Assembly (NCBI RefSeq): GCF_040807025.1
Contig: NC_090943.1
Location: forward strand, 138,457,950 to 138,521,949
DNA from: Struthio camelus
Lineage: Eukaryota; Chordata; Aves; Struthioniformes; Struthionidae
Reading direction: 5' to 3'
Length of the DNA stretch: 64,000 nt
In this document: positions 49,444 to 60,319 of the stretch, one piece after another
Layout: the number at the start of each line of letters is the position of its first letter
Numbering within the stretch: position 1 is the stretch's first letter
The notes under the pieces: generated by a model
Told to the model about the DNA's origin: nothing
The model's input: only the letters and a program-made list of their open reading frames with translations
Databases searched by the model: none
Position numbers and translations under genes: made by a program

Positions 49444-49466
49444 ACAGGATAATTAAATTATCCTGT
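49444..49466. repeat. 23-bp near-perfect palindrome
   Basis: ACAGGATAATT (49444-49454) pairs exactly with AATTATCCTGT (49456-49466) around a single central A. The arms are not simple sequence. The flanks show no further inverted symmetry, so there is no sign of a longer transposon terminus. Confidence 0.9.
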
Positions 49467-49530
49467 CACTATATAGCTAGGTTTTATTTATTTTTGTTAG
49501 TCACGGATAAATTTCTCCACTCTTTCTCTT

Positions 49531-49588
49531 TGTGTATGTATGTATGTGTGTGTGTGTGTAGGTGTGTGTAGGTGTGAATGTGTGTATG
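49531..49588. repeat. TG-rich microsatellite with TAGG variants
   Basis: TGTA and TG units grade into GTGTGTAG units. Typical length-variable simple repeat. Confidence 0.9.
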
Positions 49589-51405
49589 AGAATGACTTCT
49601 AATAATATTGCATTATCTATCTGATATGGAATAAACTGTCATCTAACTACAGCACTGTGTGGTCTATTTAAGCATGTATGAAAAATTGTTGTTTTGTCTC
49701 TAGATGGGAATTCAGCCAGTGGTGATCAGTAATTGAGATAACTACACTAGTGAAAATCTCTGCATATAAAAAAGGAAACTGTAGCATTTGCACCAGAAAT
49801 TGAATTAATTAAGGTTCCTTACCTGTAATTATGTTATCAATCTGCAGATTGCAAAATAACCTAAAATAAATTAGAGCCAAAGAATTAGAATAATAAATGT
49901 AGGCAAATAAATTGTAAACTCAAACATTCCACAGGGAGAAAAAAGATAGGTTACTGACCTATTTCTAAGAATAAAAGGGCATCCTAAGGAACTGCTATAA
50001 TTCTAGGAAATATACTCTGCATCATAAGAATATATCAATTTTACTGTTAAATTTTTGGTTCTCTACCATATTAGTGAGGTATATTTATAGAGGCAGCTAT
50101 TCTTCTAAGGAAGAGTTCAGAAATGGTGTTTTTCACTGACTGTATTAGACTGGATGGTATAGCTGGGTTTTTTTTCACCTTCTCCTGGAATTCTGTTGAA
50201 ATTTGTTACCTGTCCCTTTCACTGTGAAGCTCAAGTCAATATTAGTTTTTTTTTTTCATTTACTCACTTTCCTTTATCTCAAGATTCAACTTTAGACTCC
50301 AGTCTCTTATGGATGTTTTTAATTTCCCATTGAAATCAATTGGAAGCTGAATTCAAGGTTTAGTGTCTTACGTATGCCAATACCAGAAAAAACTCATTGT
50401 ATGTGGTGGCCTGAAGCTGCAGACCTGTAGTCCTAAATAATGTCAACATTAAAACTGAATATGACTGCGGTTAAGGACTCTGAACATCACTTCCTTTTCA
50501 TAGACAACATTCCAATTTTTTCTCTCATGCCTATGTATTTCTAAGAGGTTAAAATTCACACTGTTACCTTTACTGAAAATCAAATAAATGTGAATTCAGT
50601 TTTTGTAGTGCATATACATCTCCTTCTGTGATTATGTTTACAAGTAAAGTCATTTCTGAAGATCTTTATGTTTTTAACAATTCTTTTCTCAGAGTAGACT
50701 CTTATATTTGGCTCTACACTGCATAATAATTATTTCATGACAGAATTTTAATATATCAAAAAGAGCTCACATAGCATATACATGTGATTACCTGACATAC
50801 TGTAAGGGAGCATTAACAATAGGCTTCACAAAATATAAAATATTTAACAAGCAAATAGTCTTAAGTTTTTCTTTTGTAGGAAACTCTGTTTTGGCTGCAT
50901 GTATTAATTTGTCCCAGTGCTGTTAATAGATAATGATTGGCAATCTACACATTTTTCTGTGGGACCAGGGAAGGACACATGATCTTTTGAAAACTTTTAA
51001 TCTATGTGTATGCATACTGACCTTTTATCAGTATACCTATGTTTTATATCAATTTATATATGTATATGAATATGTACAAAGCACATTATGAAGTTTCTGC
51101 AGGAAAATACTGTGTGGTAGCTCATGAATATTTCTGATGATATCATCAAGCTTCACAGTTTAATTACAAGTTTCAGTTCTGATATTCCTTTTGTTTAAGG
51201 AATGAAAACACTAAAATTTAAGAAAATATTTGATTAAAATTGGATGAAATATGGACAAATGCTCTGAAAAAAACTAGCTCCTCCTTTAAACAGTGCTAAG
51301 CAGAGCCACGTCGTTTCCAGTGAAGCTGATTCACTGAAAGATTTTGTCTGTTTCTCTTTGTAATAATTTTGCTCCTATAGTAGTGATAACCATGTGATTG
51401 CATGC

Positions 51406-51422
51406 ATCAAAAAAAAAAAAAA
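51406..51422. repeat. Poly(A) tract
   Basis: About 15 or more A residues, ending before TCCTGG. It stands alone, with no adjoining retroposon recognised. Confidence 0.85.
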
Positions 51423-51458
51423 TCCTGGTAGATTTGTACTACTTTAGAGAAAATGTAT

Positions 51459-51482
51459 GAGTTAATGAGTTAATGAGTTAAT
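51459..51482. repeat. GAGTTAAT x3 tandem repeat
   Basis: Three exact copies of the 8-mer GAGTTAAT followed by a partial, mutated unit (GTATGACTTAAT). A small minisatellite-like expansion. Confidence 0.95.
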
Positions 51483-51961
51483 GTATGACTTAATTTACAT
51501 GGTAAGAATGACCAGAAAAAATGTGAACATTTATATCCAGTATATAACAGAACAGGACAGCAGGGTTTTGGACTCAAAAAAGCAGCTGTGGACAGAATCA
51601 TTCTACAGGTTCACATGTTTCTTTGGGAGCAGGAAGTAATTGCCACCCCAAGTGCAACAGGTCAATATTCTTACTTCCATCTTTAGTGGAAACACCACCT
51701 CCTTCATACCTGAATCTTTAATGGCCTTGGTTGCACTCAAATTTGGACATGTGTCAGACACCCTAAAACTTGACTTGAGCAAAGAATAGATCTGGCAACC
51801 TATATAATTTAGGAGAAAGGCCTCAGAGATCTTAATGCTGCGACTCATGAACTGTTGAGGATAAAGTCATATATATTATGTAGCACCATATGATGTAAAG
51901 AAAAAGTACAGGCCTCAGTTCTGAGAACCCGAACAACTATTTTCCTCTTTGGCATAAATGA

Positions 51962-52605
51962 ATGCTGAGGAAAAGATGGATCTGGCAGGATGAGAGTAGA
52001 TGTATCGTGAGACTAGCTTGGCTAAACAGGAAACTCATGATTGAGCTCCAGTGCAAAAAGGCAGTGTACAGGTGGTGGAAGCAGGGACAAGCTACAGCAG
52101 ATAAATATAAAAACATTGCTGAGGCATGCAGGGATGACATTAGGAAAGCCAAAGCTCGGCTAGAATTGACGCTTGCAAGGTACATCAAGGGCAGAGGTAA
52201 GAGCTTCAACCTCTTGATTAATATTACAAGGTTGAAACTCTGCCTGCTGCTGACTGAGGCGGGTGATCTAGTGACAGTGGACACAGATAAGGCTGAGATA
52301 CTCAGTGCCTTCTTTGCTTCAGTCTTCACCAACAGGGTCTCTTGTGCCTCTGTGTTTAGAGGCAGGATTCAAGGAGAGGGAGAACCACCAGCAGGAGATG
52401 AGGATAGAGTCAGGAATTACTTATGAGAACTCGATCCATACAAGTCCCTGGGACCTGATGGACTGCATCTGAGGGTGCTGAAAGAACAGCCTAATGTCCT
52501 TGCAAGGCCACTCTCTATCGTCTTTGAAGACTTGTGGAGATTGGGGGAGGTTCTCAGTGACTGGAGAAAGGCAAATGTTGTACCCATCTTCAGAAAAGTA
52601 ATCTG
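51962..52605 (+). mobile_element. CR1 LINE fragment: ORF2 endonuclease-RT linker, 3' half missing
   Basis: A 154-codon open frame (51962-52426) matches the segment of CR1 ORF2 between the endonuclease and reverse transcriptase. Recognisable blocks are AWLNRKLMIELQCKKAVY, WKQGQATADKYKNIA, CRDDIRKAKARLEL, AEILSAFFASVF and DEDRVRNYL. After the stop, a shifted frame continues with SLGPDGLHLRVL, RPLSIVFEDLW, LSDWRKANVVPIF, the start of the RT domain, and similarity ends at about 52605. Everything from the RT catalytic core to the 3' end is absent. CR1 copies normally lose their 5' end and keep the 3' end, so loss of the 3' part points to later deletion or rearrangement. The frame break near 52425 shows it is not coding. 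Confidence 0.88.
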
Positions 52606-52609
52606 CAGA

Positions 52610-55600
52610 ATGCTTCTATCAGCTCAAGACTGAACGGAGCCTTTAGCAAATGTTTATTTCCATCAGCTTGCTCATGAGATCTAAAAGTAATTATGGCTCC
52701 TGTGCAGCAGAATCTCTAATGGAATATGTGCTAATGGGCGTGAAAACAATCCTACATGGTTATGCACAGCACGTCCTTAACTGTGCACAAGTATGTTTTT
52801 ACTATTTAAGTGATGACGCATATCTTCCTCTGCAGCCCCATACCAAAGTCCTTATCACTACATGAAGTTTTAGAGAGGTAATGACTAATTCACTCATCTT
52901 GGTTCACTTATTTTCACTTGAGATGTGTCAACAAGAGGAAATAAAGTCAAATGAAACTCTAAGATATGATGCTAGGTAAATAATAAGGTTGTGCTGTTAC
53001 AGTGAGACACTGAAGTCTTAAGGGTCAAATTATGGTTTTCCTTGTCTATCTGCACTGAGGGAAGAGATACCATGGTATATGGCTTTTGCATACTCTCCTG
53101 TAATTTAGCTGGTTGCACTAGGAAACAGGGGGTAAAGCTTAACCCAGTGGGATATAGTAGGCAGGACAAGAAAAGTTTCTCATCTTTAAGTGGAGCAATA
53201 GTGGAGACAAACGAGCATTAAAACATTCAAAATTTCATTTTCCTTAGAAGTTAATAGTGCCTCCAGCGTTAACACTAAGGAAGCTCATCCATTCCTTTGC
53301 AGTAGGTGACTCTGGGTTGTTAAGGAGTTCAATGTTATAAGAGACTCCCTTGAACTTATGAAGTAGACATACTGCTACATTATTTAGAAAAGGCAGGGTT
53401 TTTTTTCATGTAGATAACGATGGAAAAATATCACAAGTTGGTATGCCAGATGTAAACTGGTGATTAACCCAGGTCTCTGAACCTTCTGGACCTGCAAATG
53501 GATGTTGGAAATTTACTGAGTACAGGTGTTTTGCCAGAAGAGAGAATGCTGTTGGTAGGGAATGGAAGGTCTATGAATTCTAAACTGTATTTTGGTTTGA
53601 TTTGAGGCTGTTTACTCTTTTCCCTTGAAGTTTAATGTGAATATTCTTGCCTAGGAAGAAAGAAGAGAAGTATGCCAAGGAAGTCATAAAAATCCTTATT
53701 ATTTTTGATTTGAAAGTGAAAATATTGGAAGACAAGGAGTGATTAGCAGGCATTTTTTAGCCTATCTTTCTTATGCCAGATCAAAACATGATTGACAATG
53801 GATATAAGAGGATCAAAGAAAGGAAAGGATTCATGAGCTCTGAGTCATCAGCAGAAAATACTCTACCTGGGAATGTACAATACCTTGTAATCAGTCATGT
53901 TATGTACGGATTTGTACTTAGGAAGATGTTAGGAAGTAGCTGGGAAGATGCCAATGCAATCAGGCCTAGAACAGGCGCCAACACAGTGATAGCAGGATGC
54001 TTGATCTGTCCCATGCGGATGTTCTCTTGTTAATCGGAGAAATCACCTAACCCCCACCCCAGTCTACCTGCTCACAGAAGTACATTTGATATGTGCATAT
54101 TATGGTCACAAAAATTTGATTTGTTGTGACTTAGGCTTTCGTGATCAAGTGCAGGAATGCACATCGGGTGTCTTCAAACAGCACTGCTCACAGGACTTGT
54201 GCTACTTAACGATCCCTTTTCCCATATCTTGACACTCCTTTTCACCATCCTGGTAACTCCTTTCTCAAACAGTCTGTTCCAGTTACTTCTTCCCTGTTGG
54301 TCCCAATCTTGCTAGAGCCATTCTCCAATTCAGTATTTGTGATGCCATTGCCTAGGTACTCAACACCTTATATGGAATTACTGATATGATGGCCTGGGCA
54401 CTGTTCACCTCGCATGACTCTACTCCCCAAAAGCTCCCTAGCGCTCCTCTTCAATTGTCTGTGAAGTTTGGCCATTTCTCGCATAACTCTCTCTTAACTG
54501 CCTGTGAAATCCAGCCATTCCTTACTGCGTTATCTGTAAATTTTATTAGCTTGTCAAATTATTATCTGTCGTGGCCAGTGGTTTCTCATTTCCTGTTCAT
54601 ATTCTCATGAGTAGTTTTCTCATGTCCTGTTCAGTTAGCTTTACGTCCAGCCAGGGCTCAGTCAGTGGCCTAGTCATTTTGGTGCATCCGTAACATTAGA
54701 GCCTAGTGAAATAGGAAATTCTTCCTTAGCTGATGCTATTGGTGTATGATTGCAGAAACAGTAGATAGTAAACCAATGAACTGAATTGTAATTGATGCAA
54801 CTATACAGTATCTTCACTTTCACAAAAGTGGTAACGCATTGATATAACTTACCTATTTTAAACAGTTGAACTGAAAAATTAATGCTGCACTGAGACAGTC
54901 ACACTTCAGGACTCTAGATAATGTGATTTCTATGGCATGAGATCACCAGGTAGCACAGCATTTGGACAGGATGCAGCCTGGAATGAAACAGAGAGGTTCC
55001 CTCTTAGGCGTTCAGTCATGAAGAGAAGCCATTCCTGTGCCTCCCTGCTTCAGGTCACAAGGCAGAGATGGCAGCATGATGCTGAGGTGCAGAAGGAAGG
55101 TGGTCACAACATAATAATTTTGGAGGAGCTCAGAGCAGTTGGGAGCATGTACTTTGCCAGTGTTGTGGTGAAAGGAGTAGGAGATAAGGGCATGGGTGAG
55201 GAAGGTTAGTAATGGATGGCTGAAACCTCTTTAGGTTTCTCCCAGACTTCCTGGCGCAAGAATCTGTCTGCCAGGGAAGAGCTTAGAGGTTACAGAGCTT
55301 TAATGGAAATGGGAGCAAACTCTGCCTGAGCCCCAAGCTAATGGAAAATGAGTGATCTAACATTGTGTGAGCAAGCGTCCTGGCACTGAGTGCAAGATGT
55401 GAGCCTTACTGTGAGGCTGGGCTTGGTATCACATTTATTTATTCCTGTGGATCTTGAATGAGAACTGACTGGCTTGAAATGTGGCAGAGCAAAGTCTCAT
55501 CTGCTTGCAGTTGAATAAGTAGACCTAGGCAAAGAGCGAGGAAGCTTTTTAAGGATAGTTCCTGATTACTGAGAAATGGGGGAAGCGGAGTGACAGGGGC

Positions 55601-58600
55601 AGTTAAAATCACAGCTATCAGGGCAGGACTAAACACCTACAAATTGGAAGTTGGAAAGGTCACTAGTTCTAATCCATAGAGCAGCAAAATAATGGAGACT
55701 GCAATGGATCTCTTAGCCAGAATAGAAATGTGAATTGGTTAAGAGGGACTAGAAGTCAAGAGAGCTGAAAGGCAGAAATCACAGCTAAAATACTGCAGTC
55801 TTCTGATATTCAGTAGAGAAACATGTTGTAGAAATCTTTTTATTTATTTATTCGTTTATTTTTTAACACTTTTTAGCACCTTTAGGAAAATGAGACTGAT
55901 GCTACCCGTTGTTATCTCTTGTAGAGAGTTAATTCACCTGATTTAGGCCACTCAGACCCTTGCTAGTGTCACAGTAATATATGTATCTCTTGAAAATTAA
56001 AAATTGCAGCACTTCTTGGGTTCTTTGAATGCTTTTGTAATATTTTGGAAATAGTATTCTGTTGACTCCTTTCTGTAATATTAAATCTTTACAGTATTTG
56101 GCTTGAAGCACAAAAAAAGAAATAGTATGCATAAATGTTATTTTGATTATAGCATCTGCTGCCCACTTACCAAAAATCTGCCCAGGAGAGAGAAAATCCA
56201 GTACATCTTATTCACTTGTATGTATAGACTTATAGCTAGTTTCCTCACAAAGGCATCAAGTTTATTCAAAGATTTCTACAGGTCAGATTTCACCAGTGAA
56301 GTGAATAGGGCACAAATGGACAATACTGACTAAAGATGAGAAGATAATGCCTGTTCCTGTGGAGAAAAAAAGAGAAAAAAAATTGTATGGGGTTTGTATG
56401 AATATAACTACCCCTGTTCATGAAACAGCAATAGTGTTGCGAAGAAATCAGATGGAATTATACGATTAGGGCGTATTAGGATAAATGATTCTGTACAGGG
56501 ATCTACCACTATATGACATTCCATCAAAGAGTTATTGCTTTCAGTTGTTTTTAAGACACGTTCATAAGTGCTGCTGAAGAACTGGCATCCTGATTCAAAC
56601 AGCTAACAACCCAAGTTAAGTTCAACAAATACATCAAAGGATGGCTGAAAAAAAGACTGCTTTTTCCACAGGTTTGAAATACAGTTGATTTGGTAATTAA
56701 AGATAAAATCACTTTACTCAAAGTGTCTATGTTGTATTTTTGAGGCCCAATTCAATTGCACCATAGCATCGTATTCTCAGAGGCCTCTGCTCCCCTGTAA
56801 CCTTGGCTATTTGGTTACAAGCCTATGGTGATTCTGATATAAGAGACCAATGGCATATTAAACCCGCCTTAGGTGTTTTCTTTAGCATGTAGTCAGTGTT
56901 ATGTAGATAAGCTACAGAGACGTAATGAATATACTCAACTTACTTCCATATGAGAAAGCAGTATCATATAAAAATGTTATGTAGAATGGCTAACGCATAG
57001 AAATTTTTTCTTTTTGGAACTTACTGGACACAAATTTCCCTTCTGTTCACCTGGACTATGAGAGGCAGAAAAAAATTCTCTTCCTTTTTTCTTAGCTTTT
57101 TAGTATGCAAACATTCCTTAAACAAGATCTACCTGAACCCAGCTTCCATCTCCAAAGAGAAAGTATATCTTATCCTCAGCACGCTGTTAGGTCTGAAACT
57201 AGAATGAAGGACTGAATCTTATGTTAAATTATTTACCTTTTTGCCCAAATACCAAGTAGATGTATTTAACTGAATACAAAATGGTCTTGAATATTTGGAG
57301 CACTTTTGTAAAATAAAATGTATGTTATGCATGTACAATGACAGAGGGAAAGGAAGAAGAAGTGATTGCCAAGGAAGAACATGGCTATTCTGAGAACATC
57401 TATTGATTGGAAACAAATCACTGGATATATTTTGTTTTATTTTGTCGTTGTTATTTTTTTTCTTCTCCATATTACATGAAGTGGTCTCTGTTTGGGTGTA
57501 ATTTTTACTTTTTAGTGCAATCTGCACCTGTGGCCTTTGGACTTAACGTTTATGACAGATGGACTGAACTGTGTTTGCACCATTTAGTGTATAATCCTTC
57601 TGTATGTATCTATGCCATGCTAGGCAGTGGCACTGGCCCAGTGGGCATATTTATTAGTGCATACTTCCTGTCTGCTTCCATTGTTCTGTTGCAGTGTCCT
57701 TCGAGCGTATTGGACCTTGCTTTGCGCTGAATCTACCTACAAAATATTGTCCCTGATTCATGCCAGATTGTCTGTTGCAGAGTCTAATTTTTTTTTTTAA
57801 AGTACTCTAACTCTTTTGCCAACTAGAATGCTTAAAATGGATTAATTCCATATTGTAAATGCTCTTCCTCTCCACTCAGCCTGCAAGCTTCATTTCTGGA
57901 ATACACATATTAGCTTTATTTACTAGTATCAAAACGCTTGATAAAAAGGAAAACCTTTTCCCCTGAAATGTGCTGTATCTCACACTACCTGAGCTCCCAC
58001 TGTACTGGAAGCGGAAGTTGTTCCCAGAAAAGCAATGCCCCCATATAAAATGTGGAAGAAATAAATGCAGCGCTGGCTGTAGCAGCCTGCAAGCCCATGG
58101 CTGGCAGCCTAGAACTGTGCAGCATGTTCCATTCCTGCTGACTTCATCAGTGGTGTATGACGGGTATGGGAAAAAGGACAGACTACTATTATACAAGAAA
58201 TGTTGCCTTCTGTATCAGTAGAACAGCAAAACACATGCCAAGCAAATGGAAAAGGATACAACACTTGGGCATTTGCAATTTTAAAGTTTTTTTGAATAAG
58301 ATAATAGATTTGGGAAGTGAACAAAAGGCGGAAATAATATAATATGAACACTTGACTCTCAAAGCATAATGTAGTATTGCACCTTGTTCATTTATCATAT
58401 GAAATCATGACATTGCTTCTTTTAAATTTTTCTGCCCATTACAGAAGTGCAGAAAATAAACCTCACACAGTTTACCTGTAGTTACATCAAATTAGTGGTA
58501 GACTTCAAACAGACATTCGAAAACCAAAACTACCCTTTTAAAATCATCAATATATATAATCCTAATAGGTAAAAAAGATTTTAAAATATTTCTATATAAA

Positions 58601-58850
58601 GTAATAGTGCCCATAAAAGCACTCTATGAAAAGATAGGTCAGATATGTCATTTATCACACTACATAGCAACACTATGCATTCTTTGCTCATATTGTCATA
58701 ATCATGAGGAAACAAAGCATATTTGGTGTCATAAAGCTGGATTTAATAGGCATAGTTTTAGGGGTAAGTATACTAGCCAGTCAGGTTTCTACAGGATGAG
58801 AATGAAGAACTAGGAGGAAGAATTCTTCACACTATAAATAAAAAATCTGT
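52610..58850. other. Non-coding stretch between the two CR1 copies
   Basis: No exon supported. Frames of 102-107 codons on both strands around 57219-57730 and 57876-58196 overlap one another and look like chance. GC-richer patches at about 54930-55640 and 58010-58120 are not recognised and could be old inserted sequence. Confidence 0.55.
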
Positions 58851-58854
58851 TATC

Positions 58855-60319
58855 ATGCTAGGCCACTCTCCATCATCTTTGAAAGGTCTTGGAGATCAGG
58901 ATTGGTGCCTGAGGACTGGAAGAAAGCCAGTGTCACCCCAGGCTTCTAAAAGGGCAAGAAGGAGCCAGGGAACTACAGGCCTGTCAGCCTCACCTCCATC
59001 CCTGGAAAGCTGATGGAACAGCTTGTTCTGGAGGCCATCTCTAAGCATGTGGAGGACAAGGTGGTGATCAGGAGTAGTCAGTATGGACTCATCAAAGGGA
59101 AATCATGCTTGACCAATCTGATAGCCTTCTGTGCTGGAATGACTGGCTGGGTAGATGAGGGCAGAGCAGTGGATGTTGTCTTCCTGGACTTCAGCAAGGC
59201 TTTTGACACTGTCTCCCATCACAGCCTCCTAGGTAAGCTCAGGAAGCGTAGGTATGGATGAGTGGACAGTGAGGTGGCTTGAGAACTGGCTGGATGGCCG
59301 AGCGCAGAGGGTTGTGGTGAATGGCGCAGAGTCAAGTTGGAGGCCTGTGGCTAGTGGTGTCCCCCAGGGGTCAGTCCTGGGTCCAGTCTTGTTCAATGTA
59401 TTCCTCAATGACCTGGAGGAAGGCACAGAGTGCACCCTCAGCAAGTCTGCTGAGGATACTAAACTGGGAGGAGTGGCAGATACCCCAGAGGGCTGTGCTG
59501 CCATTCCAAGGGACCTGGACGGGCTGGAGAGATTGGCAGGGAGGAACCTCCTGAAGTCCAACAAAGGCAAGTGCAGAGTCCTGCCCCTGGGGAGGAATAA
59601 CCCCATGCACCAGGACAGGTTGGGGGCTGACCTACTGGAAAGCAGCTTTGCAGAGAAGGACCTGGGAGTGCTGGTGGACAGTAAGTTAAGCGTGAGCCAG
59701 CAATGTGTCCTTGTGGCCAAGAAGGCCAATGGTCTCCTGGGGGTGCATTAGGCAGAGTGTTGCCAGCAGGTGGAGGGAGGTGATCCTTCCCCTCTCCTCA
59801 GCCCTGATGAGGCCGCATCTGGAGCACTGTGTCCAATTCTGGGCTCCCCAGTACAAGAGAGACATGGTGCTCCTGGAGTGAGTCTGGTGAAGGGCTCCTA
59901 AGACAATGAAGGAACTTGAGCATCTCTCCTATGAGGAAAGGCTGAGGGAGCTGGGCCTGTTTAGCCTGGAGAAGAGAAGGCTCAGGGGGGATCTGATCAG
60001 TGTGTACAAATATCTGAAGGGAAGGTGTCAAGAGGATGGGGCCAGACTCTTCTCAGTGGTGCCCAGTGACAGGGCAAGAGGCAACAGGCACAAACTGGAA
60101 AACAAGTTTTCTCCAAACTTGAGGAACTGTGAGGGTGACGGAGCACTGGAACAGGTTGCCCAGAGAAGTTGTGGAGACTCCTTCCTGGAGATATTCCAAA
60201 GCTGCCTGAACACAATCTTGGGTGGTGTGCTCTAGATGACCCTGCTTGAGCAGAGGGATTGGACTTGATGATCTCCAGAGATTCCTTCCAATCTCAACCA
60301 TTCTGTGATTCTGTGATCA
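58855..60319 (+). mobile_element. 5'-truncated CR1 LINE with complete 3' end
   Basis: A CR1 copy starting within the RT domain of ORF2 and running to the canonical CR1 terminus: the 3' UTR phrase GGACTTGATGATCTCCAGAG, then TTCCTTCCAATCTCAACCAT and two ATTCTGTG units (60300-60315). The 5' truncation is the usual CR1 insertion pattern, and no target-site duplication is expected. The element is clearly younger than the relic at 2.7-3.9 kb, because long coding blocks remain readable. It is in the same orientation as the fragment at 51.96 kb. The two share only about 85 nt of corresponding sequence there, at clearly different bases, so they are separate insertions and not halves of one. Confidence 0.95.
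58860..60235 (+). pseudogene. Broken CR1 ORF2 reverse transcriptase
   Basis: Reading along the element: an N-terminal RT block ([29 protein letters not shown]) with a TAA at 58947-58949; motif [14 protein letters not shown], with Asp at 59187-59189; a frame change near 59240-59260; motif [16 protein letters not shown], from 59353; and motif C, where the expected FADD reads SAED (59446-59457), so the first catalytic Asp is Glu. Then come [16 protein letters not shown] and the C-terminal block LSYEERLRELGLFSLEKRR (from 59924) to the stop at 60233-60235. Further stops lie between 59749 and 59905. The in-frame stop, the frameshift and the motif C loss each inactivate it. It is a fossil of the enzyme that copies CR1 RNA into the genome. 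Confidence 0.92.

Larger units (their letters stand above)
45080..51955. other. Non-coding stretch, probably intron of the plus-strand gene
   Basis: Begins at the donor after the Ser/Arg-rich exon. No further exon can be supported. A 118-codon frame at 47402-47758 is low-complexity and lacks splice signals. An acceptor at about 45791 (TTCTTTTCCAG) is followed by only a 16-codon frame. The stretch contains TG/TA-type microsatellites, a 23-bp palindrome at 49444 and an 8-mer tandem repeat at 51459. Confidence 0.55.

Noticed and set aside
57407..57730. 107-codon plus-strand frame with hydrophobic segments
   Set aside because: Hydrophobic runs come from T-rich DNA; no splice support and overlaps a 102-codon frame on the other strand.
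57876..58196. 106-codon minus-strand frame
   Set aside because: Overlaps several frames on the plus strand of similar length; composition not coding-like.
59229..59729. 166-codon minus-strand frame, the longest in the window
   Set aside because: It is the antisense shadow of the GC-rich CR1 ORF2; the sense strand carries the reverse transcriptase motifs.
51962..60319. The two CR1 pieces as halves of one element split by a 6-kb insertion
   Set aside because: They share about 85 nt of corresponding RT sequence with different bases, so they overlap and must be separate copies.
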